Origin: Paulinella micropora
Lineage: Eukaryota > Cercozoa > Imbricatea > Euglyphida > Paulinellidae
Direction of reading: 5' to 3'
NCBI GenBank assembly: GCA_019918135.1
Contig: WBZZ01005583.1
Location: 186,001 to 250,000 of the forward strand
DNA length: 64,000 nucleotides
This document shows positions 9,444 to 17,841 of the stretch, one piece after another (positions within the stretch are counted from its first letter, which is position 1; each line of letters starts with the position of its first letter). The position numbers and the translations under genes were made by a program. The notes beneath the pieces are model-generated. The model did not search any database and was not told where the DNA came from. It saw nothing but the letters and a program-made list of their open reading frames with translations.

Positions 9444-10274
9444 ATGATATATATGATGCTTAAGATAAACAATGTCAAGGTGAAGCCAGTAAAACAAGAG
9501 GGTGATGGAAACAAAAAGGCCAAGGGTTATAAATTATTCAATGAGCCTTATGCCAATATATTTCTTCTCGCTCGTAAGAAGAGCGGGAAAACAACAGCAC
9601 TCTTTGAAATACTGAAACGGACAACAGACAGAAAAACCCGCATTGTCATTATCGCTTCAACAATTCACAAGGACTACATTTATAAAGCAATGGTAAAGCA
9701 CTTTAAGAACAGGGGAAACCCGATGGCGGTGTATACCTTTCTTAAATCGGATGGTGTGAATGTGATAGACTATGAACTAGACAAACTGAACAGGCAGGAT
9801 GAAGAGCACGAAGGCGAAGTAAAACAGGATGATAAAGAACCGATGGAGAAACCACAATTTCTTTATTTCGGAAAAGAAAAGAAAAAAGAAGGCGTTGAGA
9901 AGAAAGAACGACCGAGCAAGCATATTTCGCCAGAGGTTGTTTTTGTTTTGGACGATTTAGGTAGCGGATTGAGAGACAAGTCAGTGAGTGATTTGTTAAA
10001 AAAGAACAGACACTATAAAAGTAAGGTGATTATGTCTAGTCAGTATTTGAACGACCTACGGCCAGAAGCCATTAAGCAATTAGATTATCTATTAATCTTT
10101 CCAAGCCAGTCTCAGGACAAAATGGAACTCGTTTATAAGCACTTAGACTTATCTTTTGATTTTGATTACTTTCTTCAAAAGTATCACGAGGCGACGAAAG
10201 AGAGATTTAATTTTCTTTATGTTTCAAGTGTTGATGATGAGTTAAGAAAAAACTTTGCTTACAGATTAAAATAA
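9444..10274 (+). CDS. FtsK/HerA-type genome-packaging ATPase
   Basis: 276 residues. The Walker A motif ARKKSGKT is at residues 43-50, preceded by a hydrophobic strand (NIFLL). The Walker B strand VVFVLDDLG is at about 164-172. The sensor-like strand KVIMSSQYLNDL follows, as in the A32-like packaging ATPases of Polintons, virophages and large DNA viruses. A charged Glu/Lys insert lies between Walker A and B. The enzyme would pump element DNA into preformed capsids. It heads the cluster ATPase, small basic protein, protease, penton, major capsid, the usual morphogenesis order. Confidence 0.92.
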   Translation: MIYMMLKINNVKVKPVKQEGDGNKKAKGYKLFNEPYANIFLLARKKSGKTTALFEILKRTTDRKTRIVIIASTIHKDYIYKAMVKHFKNRGNPMAVYTFLKSDGVNVIDYELDKLNRQDEEHEGEVKQDDKEPMEKPQFLYFGKEKKKEGVEKKERPSKHISPEVVFVLDDLGSGLRDKSVSDLLKKNRHYKSKVIMSSQYLNDLRPEAIKQLDYLLIFPSQSQDKMELVYKHLDLSFDFDYFLQKYHEATKERFNFLYVSSVDDELRKNFAYRLK

Positions 10275-10310
10275 TATTTTTAGAATTAATAAATATTTTT
10301 TCATAGTATA

Positions 10311-10640
10311 ATGGTAGTTAAAACAACTCGTGTTGAAGTCATTCCAACAATCGGCAAACGAACTATTAACTCAAGCACAATGGCTGGAGGTAAGAAAGTA
10401 TCTCGTCGCAAGAATAAGCAAGGAGGCAAGGGGCAGGCTGGCGGTAAAATTAACTGAGCAAAGGTTGGGAAAACGGCTTTGGCTGTTAATAAATTCCTTC
10501 GTGATAACAAAGTAATTTCTAGAACTGCGGGAGCCTTAAGCAGTATTGGAGTTCCTTATGCTGGGTCTGTCCAAGCCACCGCTTCAAAACTCGGATATGG
10601 CAAGAGAAAGCAGAGAGGATGCGGTGCCCTAAAATTCTAA
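10311..10640 (+). pseudogene. small basic virion-protein-like gene (broken)
   Basis: This region encodes Arg/Lys/Gly-rich sequence ending with a GYGKRKQRGCGALKF tail preceded by a hydrophobic helix-like part (VISRTAGALSSIGVPYAG). The arrangement resembles the small core- or membrane-lytic-like protein often found between ATPase and protease in Polinton-like elements, comparable to the adenovirus pX/pVI position. It is broken in this copy. The call rests on position and composition. Confidence 0.5.
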
Positions 10641-10804
10641 AAAAAAATAATTTGATATAACAGAAATATTTTTTGTTTTATATAATGAAAACGAAGAAAC
10701 AGAAATTAAGACCCCCGCGGGTTTATAGAAACAAAAGCGGGAAGCCGTAAATTATCCAGAAGGGTAAAAAATATTATCTTAATTTTGGAAATAAAACAAA
10801 TGAT

Positions 10805-11545
10805 ATGAGCACACTTCAAATTGTTAAACTTTTTATGAAATACTTAAGCACAAAATCTCCGACACGTCGGAGATTTACACCTAAGCGAAAAGAAGACTTA
10901 AGGAAAGTCCAGAGTCTGTCTGAGATTGAGCAGAATACGAGAACAGCCATTAATGACCACTTAGACAAACTTAAGAAGGAGAAATACGAAAAGATTGATG
11001 AGATTGACCAAAAAGAGAAAAAAGCACAGGCGGATGCTGAAGAAGAAAAGAAGAGACAAGAAAGAAAAGACATAGCAGATGCTAAGGAAAGACAAGAAAT
11101 AAAGGATAGGGAACATAAAAGAGAACTGGAGGAGATTAATGAAAGAAAGGAAGAAATAAATAGGAGATTAAGAAGGGAGCAAAAACTCATAGAAGATGTA
11201 AAATATGAAGAAGACAGAAAAAATAGAATACAAGCATTACCACCGCCACCGCAATATCAATATATTATGCCACCACAATATGGACAGCCACAAACACCAC
11301 AATTTGGACATCCACAAGCACCACAATTTGGAGCACCGCCGCAAGCACCACCATTAGCACCAGCCTTACCTAATTTAGGAGATGAAGCACCATTGAAAAC
11401 AAAAGAGCAATATGAGGAAGAAAAAAAGCAAAAGCAGAAAGATATTGAAACACTGAAATTAGCAGGATATACAGATAAATTCATTAAAAAGATGAGTCTC
11501 AAAGACTTACAAAAAGCCAGTCAAGATATTCAGATGGCTAGATGA
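10805..11545 (+). CDS. coiled-coil, proline-rich protein of unknown function
   Basis: 246 residues. Residues 20-140 are a long Lys/Glu/Arg-rich helix (coiled coil). Residues 145-195 are Pro/Gln-rich (PPPPQYQYIMPPQYGQPQ) with PQFG repeats, and a second helical charged part ends MSLKDLQKASQDIQMAR. There is a palindromic 24-base sequence in the coding region (10853-10876). Related sequence appears to begin upstream, near 10684. It lies in the morphogenesis cluster before the protease, so a scaffold or minor capsid role is possible but unproven. Confidence 0.65.
   Translation: MSTLQIVKLFMKYLSTKSPTRRRFTPKRKEDLRKVQSLSEIEQNTRTAINDHLDKLKKEKYEKIDEIDQKEKKAQADAEEEKKRQERKDIADAKERQEIKDREHKRELEEINERKEEINRRLRREQKLIEDVKYEEDRKNRIQALPPPPQYQYIMPPQYGQPQTPQFGHPQAPQFGAPPQAPPLAPALPNLGDEAPLKTKEQYEEEKKQKQKDIETLKLAGYTDKFIKKMSLKDLQKASQDIQMAR
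10853..10876. repeat. palindrome inside the coiled-coil gene
   Basis: Arms AAATCTCCGAC and GTCGGAGATTT around a two-base centre; the same family as the terminal-repeat palindrome. Confidence 0.8.
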
Positions 11546-11615
11546 ATTAATTGATAAGGTATTTTCAATAGCAAAAATAAAAAAATACTTAGCCCGCAAA
11601 GATTGGAGGCACACA

Positions 11616-12350
11616 ATGAATAAAAAGGATTTTGTAAAAACTCTAACTAGCAAAATGACAATAGACCCAAATGTAGATAAACAAGTTTCAGCGGATTTAA
11701 ATATTGACGAGGGAATGCCCCAACCGCTACCACCGCCACCAGAGACACAACCACAGCAACCAGAGCCACAACCACAGCAACCAGAGACAGAGCAAGAGCA
11801 ACAGCAACCAGAGCCAGAGCCAAAGCCACAGCCACAGCAAGAGGGTGAGGGGCGCGGGCTAATGACTAATGAAATAGATGATATAATGAAAAAATATGGA
11901 TGGTATCTCGGAGCAATAGCAAGTGATGAAATCTACAAACTAAATCCAGAAAAAAGAAAGCGATACGGATTTATTATGAATTTGGACAACCACAATCAAT
12001 CAGGGTCTCATTGGATCTCCGTAATACTATGGATAAGTCTGGATAAAGACAGGTCAGTGGAAGTGTATGACCCATTAGCACTTTACCAACCAACTGAAGA
12101 CTTTCAACAACAAATGAAACGACTAATTGACAAAAGCCACCCCGATAGTTATTTATTGATGAAGGTAAATCAAGTAAAGCAACAGAGTGATACTTCCTCA
12201 ACTTGTGGATGGCACTCAATGAGGTTTTTAATGGAGCGAGCGAAAGGCAACCGATTTAAGTTTAGTTCGGGTTTCACGGACTTAAAAGAAGAAGAAGCGG
12301 AAAATTTGAAAGCACAGAATGGATATGGTAATTTCGATACTTTTATTTGA
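11616..12350 (+). CDS. adenain/Ulp1-like cysteine protease (capsid maturation)
   Basis: 244 residues. Residues 30-85 are a low-complexity Gln/Pro/Glu stretch. The catalytic domain follows: HWISV with His132, VEVYDPLA with Asp152, and STCGWHS with nucleophile Cys197 preceded by Gln/Ser/Thr residues. This His-Asp-Cys order is that of adenovirus protease and Ulp1/C48 enzymes, which mature capsid proteins in Polintons and virophages. It lies 22 bp before the penton gene on the same strand. Confidence 0.9.
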   Translation: MNKKDFVKTLTSKMTIDPNVDKQVSADLNIDEGMPQPLPPPPETQPQQPEPQPQQPETEQEQQQPEPEPKPQPQQEGEGRGLMTNEIDDIMKKYGWYLGAIASDEIYKLNPEKRKRYGFIMNLDNHNQSGSHWISVILWISLDKDRSVEVYDPLALYQPTEDFQQQMKRLIDKSHPDSYLLMKVNQVKQQSDTSSTCGWHSMRFLMERAKGNRFKFSSGFTDLKEEEAENLKAQNGYGNFDTFI

Positions 12351-12372
12351 AATATTATTTGTATGATATATC

Positions 12373-13185
12373 ATGGATTACAAAGGGGGCAGGTCAAGTG
12401 GTATCTATTACATAAATAGTAAAAACAGAATAACAGGCACAGATAGCGAATTTACACACGAAATAAACTTAAAATCACTGGACAATCCCACACATTGTAA
12501 AATTCTTCATATCTATGTTCCAAAGTCGTATTACTCTGTGGCTTCACCATATAATACTTTTACATTATCTGAAGACGGGTATGAGGCTTTAATTACGATA
12601 CCTGAGGGAAACTACACAATGAACAATCTAAAAAATAAGTTGTCGGAGATACTAACCGCAGACAGCCCAAATAATTATACTTATGTTGCATCCAGTAATA
12701 ATACCAACATAGAACCAGAAGATGGCAAATTAACATTCAGTGTTTCAAATAACGGAGGTATTCAACCGCGATTTATATTTGATGGTGATACCCGTATTCA
12801 CGAGGTAATTGGGTTTGATAGAAACTCCACATATTTCTTTGCTAATGATTTAATTAAATCGCCAAATGTAATTATTCTAACTGGTGAAAAAACTTTGTAT
12901 CTTCAATCGGATTTGGTGAATGAAGGTGATAATCATGTGCTACAAGAAATATACACAGCAAACGAAATTCCTTTCGGCTCTGTCATTTATGATGGAAGCG
13001 GGTCTGAGTATGGAAAAACATTGTCCGCTAGTTCAAACAATGTGTTTAGGTTTTACTTGACGGACGAAAACGACCAAGCGATTAATCTTAATGGTTTGGG
13101 TATCGTTATGACTTTATTGGTTTATCGTGAAACTAATTACTTTAGTTTATTTAATTCATTCTTTAATTTGTTGAAATCAAAGTGA
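12373..13185 (+). CDS. penton (minor capsid) protein
   Basis: 270 residues. The start with IYYINSKNRITGTDSEF, then HIYVPKSYYSV, NTFTLSEDGYEALITIPEGNY and a helix with LKNKLSEIL, is the pattern of single jelly-roll penton proteins in Polintons, virophages and related viruses. A mostly beta-strand middle and the ending VYRETNYFS fit the family. The penton would form the five-fold vertices. It sits between protease and major capsid protein, as usual. Confidence 0.85.
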   Translation: MDYKGGRSSGIYYINSKNRITGTDSEFTHEINLKSLDNPTHCKILHIYVPKSYYSVASPYNTFTLSEDGYEALITIPEGNYTMNNLKNKLSEILTADSPNNYTYVASSNNTNIEPEDGKLTFSVSNNGGIQPRFIFDGDTRIHEVIGFDRNSTYFFANDLIKSPNVIILTGEKTLYLQSDLVNEGDNHVLQEIYTANEIPFGSVIYDGSGSEYGKTLSASSNNVFRFYLTDENDQAINLNGLGIVMTLLVYRETNYFSLFNSFFNLLKSK

Positions 13186-13210
13186 ATTATTTTTGATGTA
13201 AATATAAGAT

Positions 13211-13381
13211 ATGTGTAAAGAATGTAAGCCGAACAACTTTTGCGAACACAACAAACAAAAAGGGCATTGTGCGGAATGTGGCGCATGGCGATGTGAAACT
13301 TGTAATGTAAAACTTAGTAGTAAGCAAAGTTTTCATAACCATATTACTTCAAAAAGGCACATTAATAAGATTGATGAATAA
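13211..13381 (+). CDS. tiny zinc-finger protein (56 aa)
   Basis: A short ORF with ATG at 13211 and TAA at 13379-13381. It contains CKEC, CEHNKQKGHC, AECG, CETC and a closing H-x3-H-x4-H pattern (FHNHITSKRH), so at least one C2H2-like finger plus a second Cys-rich site. A DNA- or RNA-binding role is likely. It lies between penton and major capsid genes; the 25-bp gap to the penton stop suggests joint transcription. Confidence 0.7.
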   Translation: MCKECKPNNFCEHNKQKGHCAECGAWRCETCNVKLSSKQSFHNHITSKRHINKIDE

Positions 13382-13399
13382 ACAATAATTATTTTAGAA

Positions 13400-13474
13400 T
13401 TATTTTTTTTTCTATAAATATATTCTCGTGAATTAGTTAATCTACGCTACTTCAAAAAAAAAACAAAAGCAAAA
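13400..13474 (+). promoter_or_regulatory. AT-rich leader/promoter of the major capsid gene
   Basis: A thymine run is followed by TCTATAAATATATTC (13411-13425), a strong TATA-like box, and an adenine-rich leader directly before the capsid ATG. This is the most TATA-like leader in the element, matching high late expression of capsid protein. The assignment is by sequence resemblance only. Confidence 0.5.
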
Positions 13475-14926
13475 ATGCCAGTAATGTATGGTGGTGAGTT
13501 GGTTCATCAGACTAAGGAACTGCTAACTGGTAAGTATGAATTGAACAAACTTACTGCCCGTGAAGGGTCGGCTGATGTTAACATTACAACTGCTGGTGGA
13601 AATGAAAGCACCTTTGAAATCCCTACTCGTCCTTTGAACCTTGCCCGTAGTGTCTTGCGATTTACTTACACACCTGCCGCATCTGCTGGTTATAATCGTA
13701 TGTTTATGGACTGCTTGCCTATGATACAAAGAATTGAACTGCGAAGCCGAAGCGGTCAATATTTGTGTAATCTTCAACACGTCGGCAATTACACTAAGAT
13801 GATTTGGAAGCCTGAAATTAAATATGAAAAATTTATGGCACTTGAAAACCACGGGGGTGGTGTATCTAGCGGGGCTATGCTTCAAAAGTGTAATGCTGGA
13901 AAGATTGATGTTGGAACTAGAGCACAAAGGCGAACGATTGATACCGCAGCAGCCTATGATACTGTAAGAGATGCCATTCAAGCATACTACAAAGTGCCTA
14001 GTGTGAATGCTCGTCGCCACAATGATACCGCTCTCGCCGATAGCACTGCTGGAACCTATAGTCTTGTCAATGTTGAGTATGGGGAGGCTAAGTATTTTGA
14101 AGGAGGCGGTAATGGAACGGCTACCCCTGTCATTAAAGTTAAACTTCCGTTGGGTATGATTTTTGGAACTATTTTTGAATTAGATAAGACTATCGGTTTT
14201 AATGAAATCCTTGATTTGCGAATTGTGTGGGAGGGAACTAACCGCTCTACTTTCTATGGAACTGATGCGAGCAGTATTTCTACTGGTGCTGCACAGGTGG
14301 CTGTTGGTGCTACTATTTCAAACTTAAATCTGTTTCTTGCCGTAGAGACTGACCCAAATGTCGTCCTTGGCGTACAGCAGAAGATTGCGGGAGAAGGTTT
14401 CCCATTTAAGATTGAATACCCTATCTCTTGGAAGCAGAACCTCTCAACAGGAAGTCAAAATTTCGTTGTAAAAATGAACCGCTCACAGGGTGAGAGAATT
14501 AGAAGAATTTATACTTCCGCATTCCACAACGATGAAAATAAAAATACCGCTTTTGACAATGATAACAGAGCGGATGCAAAAATTACTTCATACTATACAA
14601 CTCTGGATGGCTCTCGTCTTCAACAATTTGACATTGACACCTCTGAGAATGAAGACTATATGATTTTGAAGGATAAGTTGAAGGGTAGTGCTATCCTAAA
14701 CAGCGATGTCTATCATTACAACTGGTTTCATGTTGATACTTGGGACAACAACCGCCCGCTTTGTGATAAGGATACTGACGGGTATGAGGTGAGTGGTCTG
14801 AGCCTTGACACTGAGAGGCGATATGAATTTGTCGGCACTACTGCTGGAAACAATCTTAACCATTACACTTTTGCTATTCTTCAACGAAGTGTGCTTGTGA
14901 AGGGAATTGAAATTCTAATGTCGTAA
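13475..14926 (+). CDS. major capsid protein (double jelly-roll)
   Basis: 483 residues. The start MPVMYGGELVHQTKELLTGK and segments such as FEIPTRPLNLARSVLRF, DCLPMIQRIELRS, FGTIFELDKTIGFNEILDLRIVWEG and the ending ILQRSVLVKGIEI read as alternating strands of a Polinton/virophage-type double jelly-roll protein of typical length. It would build the icosahedral shell. It has the strongest leader of the element and lies directly after the penton and zinc-finger genes. Closest relatives were not searched. Confidence 0.88.
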   Translation: MPVMYGGELVHQTKELLTGKYELNKLTAREGSADVNITTAGGNESTFEIPTRPLNLARSVLRFTYTPAASAGYNRMFMDCLPMIQRIELRSRSGQYLCNLQHVGNYTKMIWKPEIKYEKFMALENHGGGVSSGAMLQKCNAGKIDVGTRAQRRTIDTAAAYDTVRDAIQAYYKVPSVNARRHNDTALADSTAGTYSLVNVEYGEAKYFEGGGNGTATPVIKVKLPLGMIFGTIFELDKTIGFNEILDLRIVWEGTNRSTFYGTDASSISTGAAQVAVGATISNLNLFLAVETDPNVVLGVQQKIAGEGFPFKIEYPISWKQNLSTGSQNFVVKMNRSQGERIRRIYTSAFHNDENKNTAFDNDNRADAKITSYYTTLDGSRLQQFDIDTSENEDYMILKDKLKGSAILNSDVYHYNWFHVDTWDNNRPLCDKDTDGYEVSGLSLDTERRYEFVGTTAGNNLNHYTFAILQRSVLVKGIEILMS

Positions 14927-14978
14927 GAGGCGATTATTAATTTTGTTAGTTAATTTATTTTTTTATTATTAATATATA

Positions 14979-16208
14979 ATGTCCCACCAACGAAATTTGA
15001 TAGCACAAAATCCAGACGGCGAATTTATAAATGTCAGTGTTGGATATGATGGTAATATGGAAACAAATAATTCAAAAACCGCTTTTGGTGAAGCAGTAGT
15101 AGGTCAATTAACACCAGTATTACAAGAAATCTTTCCATATACCATTAATACTAGGATATGGACAAAAACAGAAACAAAATCGTCTGTGTCATTTTTGAAT
15201 AATATGGCTGAATTGAAAACAACTGCTAATGCAACGGCAGATGCTGGATTAGTAAGTAAAAGGAGAATAAAATATAGAACTGGAATGGGTGTCCTTGCCC
15301 GCTTTACTGCTATATGGACAACGGATGATACAAAAGATTACTATTCATTTATTGGAATAGGAAATGATCTCGTTGATGGATTTTATTTTTACAAAAATCA
15401 AGCAGGAATGAATATCGCGCATCTTAAAGGAGGTGTTGCAGTTTATATTGACCAAGAAGACTGGGACGACCCATGCGATGGTAATTTTGCTATGCCGAAC
15501 TTAGACTGGAGCAAAGGAAATGTATTTCAAATTCAATTTCAGTATCTTGGGTTTGGTGCTATTAAGTTCTATATTGAAAATCCCATAACAGGATTATTTC
15601 AATTAGTTCATATGATTGAGTATGCGAATGCGAATGAAGGTGTAAGCCTGCGAAATACAACATTACCTTTTACGGCAGTCATGAGAAATGATGCAAAGAC
15701 TGGAATACAAATTCTTAAAACGGCGAGTGCTAGTTTATTTATTGAGGGCTCAAATACTATTAATACCAGTATTACAAATACTGCGGAAGGAGACGAAAAA
15801 ACGAGCACCACTGAAAGCCCCATTTTAAGTATCAGGAATAAAGCACTATTCAATAATAGCCTCACCAACTATTCAAATGTCTTTCCTTCCTTGGTAAGTA
15901 TTACGAATGAAGATACTAAGTCAAATGTCGTCAGAATGGTATTGAATGGGACACTAACAGGGGCTGGTTTTGCTGATGTTGATGCCACAACTTCAATCGT
16001 AGATACAGACACAAAAGCAACCGCTATCGCCAACGGAACGACAATTTTTAAGATTTATGTAAATGCCACCTCAACTCAACAGATTAATCTCAGAACTTAC
16101 GATATTCAATTAACACCGAACGATGTTTTGACATTCACACAGAAGGCTGTGTCGGCAGGTGCTGGTAGCAATATTAATGTTATCGCTAACTTTATTGAAG
16201 ACCATTGA
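14979..16208 (+). CDS. large structural protein, lectin-like beta-sandwich suspected
   Basis: 409 residues. It opens with RNLIAQNPDGEFINVSVGYDG. The middle (SKRRIKYRTGMGVLARFTA, SFIGIGNDLVDGFYFYKN, FQIQFQYLGFGAIKFYIENP) resembles a common virion-surface module of large-virus and Polinton-like elements with a concanavalin-like fold. The tail is Thr/Ser/Asn-rich. It is probably a spike or adhesion protein on the capsid. It follows the capsid gene with its own AT-rich leader (14927-14978) and ends before a strong hairpin. Confidence 0.72.
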   Translation: MSHQRNLIAQNPDGEFINVSVGYDGNMETNNSKTAFGEAVVGQLTPVLQEIFPYTINTRIWTKTETKSSVSFLNNMAELKTTANATADAGLVSKRRIKYRTGMGVLARFTAIWTTDDTKDYYSFIGIGNDLVDGFYFYKNQAGMNIAHLKGGVAVYIDQEDWDDPCDGNFAMPNLDWSKGNVFQIQFQYLGFGAIKFYIENPITGLFQLVHMIEYANANEGVSLRNTTLPFTAVMRNDAKTGIQILKTASASLFIEGSNTINTSITNTAEGDEKTSTTESPILSIRNKALFNNSLTNYSNVFPSLVSITNEDTKSNVVRMVLNGTLTGAGFADVDATTSIVDTDTKATAIANGTTIFKIYVNATSTQQINLRTYDIQLTPNDVLTFTQKAVSAGAGSNINVIANFIEDH

Positions 16209-16231
16209 AGCAAAAAAAATTTAATGAAAAG

Positions 16232-16292
16232 CGATGTGGATATTTGCAAATTCACACTCCCGCTACCGCTCCCGTGTGTTTTGCAAACATCG
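16232..16292. terminator. strong hairpin between convergent genes
   Basis: The arms CGATGT, TTGCAA and CACAC (left) pair with GTGTG, TTGCAA and ACATCG (right) around a CTCCCGCTACCGCTCCC loop. It lies 24 bp after the stop at 16208 and 53 bp before the convergent gene ending at 16345. The position suits a two-way transcript end or RNA-stability element. Confidence 0.6.
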
Positions 16293-16344
16293 TTTAAAAG
16301 TAAATAATAATAAAAAAAAATAATAAGCGGAAAGCGATGTAATA

Positions 16345-16758
16345 TCAGAGATATTTTTTTACCGCATCTTTGTTATTAAAATAAGGTTGTTGAATTAAAT
16401 ATTCAAGGTATGGTTTGTCAATCTTAGCGACATTTTCAATTTTCATTTTTTTATACTTACCATATTGAAGAAAAACATCGGTTTCACTTTGTGCTATTTC
16501 TTCGCCGACCTTAGCCTTTATTTCGGTGATACCAGTCTCTTTTAAATCAGTCTCCTTAAAAGGTGTGCTCGGCTCTTCGTCCAACACGTTTTCTAAAGGA
16601 ATAACTACTTTCACATTGTCATCTCTTGGTTTATATTGCTCATAGAAAGAAACAATGTCGGGTTTAGTCCATTTAATAGTGGGTTTCTTAACTTCGCTGT
16701 CAATGTTCCATTTTTCAATTTCATTCAAGTAGTCCTGCTTGGTGCTTAGGTCTGTCAT
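16345..16758 (-). CDS. small protein with ExoX C-terminal-like motif
   Basis: 137 residues. The N-terminal part is charged and without motif. The last 45 residues (LQYGKYKKMKIENVAKIDKPYLEYLIQQPYF, here split: GKYKKMKIENVAKID then PYLEYLIQQPYF) match the pattern 'GKYKGK, Asp, Tyr-Leu, Trp/Tyr-Leu' of the domain found at the end of exodeoxyribonuclease X and in many viral proteins. The same motif occurs in the gene at 17485-17769. No nuclease domain is attached, so it may bind DNA or a partner. It is divergent to the DUF3223-like gene across 54 bp. Confidence 0.65.
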   Translation of the reverse strand: MTDLSTKQDYLNEIEKWNIDSEVKKPTIKWTKPDIVSFYEQYKPRDDNVKVVIPLENVLDEEPSTPFKETDLKETGITEIKAKVGEEIAQSETDVFLQYGKYKKMKIENVAKIDKPYLEYLIQQPYFNNKDAVKKYL

Positions 16759-16812
16759 TGATATACTATTAATATTATTTTTTTTTATTAATTTTATTTA
16801 AGAGTATATAGT
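16759..16812. promoter_or_regulatory. divergent AT-only promoter region with AGTATATAGT
   Basis: 54 bp with only A/T apart from a few bases. It holds GATATACTATT toward the left gene and AGTATATAGT toward the right gene. A close relative, AGTATATACT (17771-17780), lies beside the start of the gene at 17485-17769, so this may be a shared promoter word for this gene group. Confidence 0.45.
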
Positions 16813-17484
16813 ATGTTGTATATACTAAGCGGAGTAATGTTTAAAACAAAGAAAGAAATAATAGTATATATAAGAAATATTGTCAGCAAATATAAGCACA
16901 ATGAAAAGTTAAATGAAATTGATAGTAATTTTATTAAGGGTATTATAATTAATCATCCTGATTATAAGACGAAATTTGAACATTTGATAAATTGTGAAAT
17001 TGATGTTGAAAATAATGGATATGGTAGTAAGCACTTTCGTATAGGAGAAAAAGCATTTTCGTGGTATAATTGTATTAATTACATTGGGGTAAATAAAGAG
17101 AAACAAATGATGAGATACACCAAGACCAAATTTAATGATGCGTGTAGAAATACTATAAAAAATCAAATAGAAGAATATTTAAATAGAATGGTAATAGATA
17201 TTTTCATTGAGCCGAAATATATATGTGAAATAACAAAAGAAATACACGATAGAAAAAACGTTCATGTTGACCATCACTTTGAAAAAATAAAGTTTAAAGA
17301 AATTACAGACCGATATTTAGAAGATAATAAATTAAATTATCGCAATGTAGAAACAGAAGAAAGAGAAGACTTTAGAGAAATTCTAAAAGAGCCACACTAT
17401 ACACAATTTAACAATTTTCATAGAGAAAAAGCGATATTAAGAATAATTAAAAAAGAGATAAATTTAAAGGAGAATGTAGTGTGA
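16813..17484 (+). CDS. DUF3223-like / HNH-like protein
   Basis: 223 residues, or 215 if the ATG at 16837 (after GGAG) is used. A segment with FIKGIIINHPDYKTKF, FRIGEKAFSWYNCINYIG resembles DUF3223-type proteins of large DNA viruses. Then comes VHVDHHFEKIKFKEI, whose His-x-Asp-His-His could be a metal site of an HNH-like nuclease. It is rich in Lys and Asn. It lies between the two ExoX-C-like genes and may form a small DNA-processing group with them. Function is inferred. Confidence 0.6.
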   Translation: MLYILSGVMFKTKKEIIVYIRNIVSKYKHNEKLNEIDSNFIKGIIINHPDYKTKFEHLINCEIDVENNGYGSKHFRIGEKAFSWYNCINYIGVNKEKQMMRYTKTKFNDACRNTIKNQIEEYLNRMVIDIFIEPKYICEITKEIHDRKNVHVDHHFEKIKFKEITDRYLEDNKLNYRNVETEEREDFREILKEPHYTQFNNFHREKAILRIIKKEINLKENVV

Positions 17485-17769
17485 TTATAGAATATATTTA
17501 ACAATTTCTTTTTTGAGTTCTGGATAGTTTACCATCATCGGTTGCTTGTTCAACCATATTAAGTATTGCTTGTCAAATACAGCGACATCAGCAACGGACT
17601 TCCCCTTATATTTTCCAATAGGTAGCAATCCTTGTTCTTGAAGTTTTTTACTTTCAGATTTATATTCATTTACATGACCATCAATGACTTGCTTGATATC
17701 ATCCAAAGTAAATGTTTTATTATTGATAGAAAGTTTTTCAAATTTTTCCGCGAGAGACTTGAGAGACAT
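17485..17769 (-). CDS. small protein with ExoX C-terminal-like motif (second copy)
   Basis: 94 residues. An N-terminal helix (SLAEKFEKLSI) is followed by LPIGKYKGKSVADVAVFDKQ and YLIWLNKQP, a better match to the ExoX-C pattern than the gene at 16345-16758. The gene ends on the base after the convergent DUF3223-like gene stop, so the two transcripts must overlap. The start lies directly beside the AGTATATACT word. Confidence 0.65.
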   Translation of the reverse strand: MSLKSLAEKFEKLSINNKTFTLDDIKQVIDGHVNEYKSESKKLQEQGLLPIGKYKGKSVADVAVFDKQYLIWLNKQPMMVNYPELKKEIVKYIL

Positions 17770-17841
17770 TAGTATATACTATAGGATATAAAAAAAAAAA
17801 TTAATTAATTAACTATTTATCAACTACACTCTCTCTCGTTT

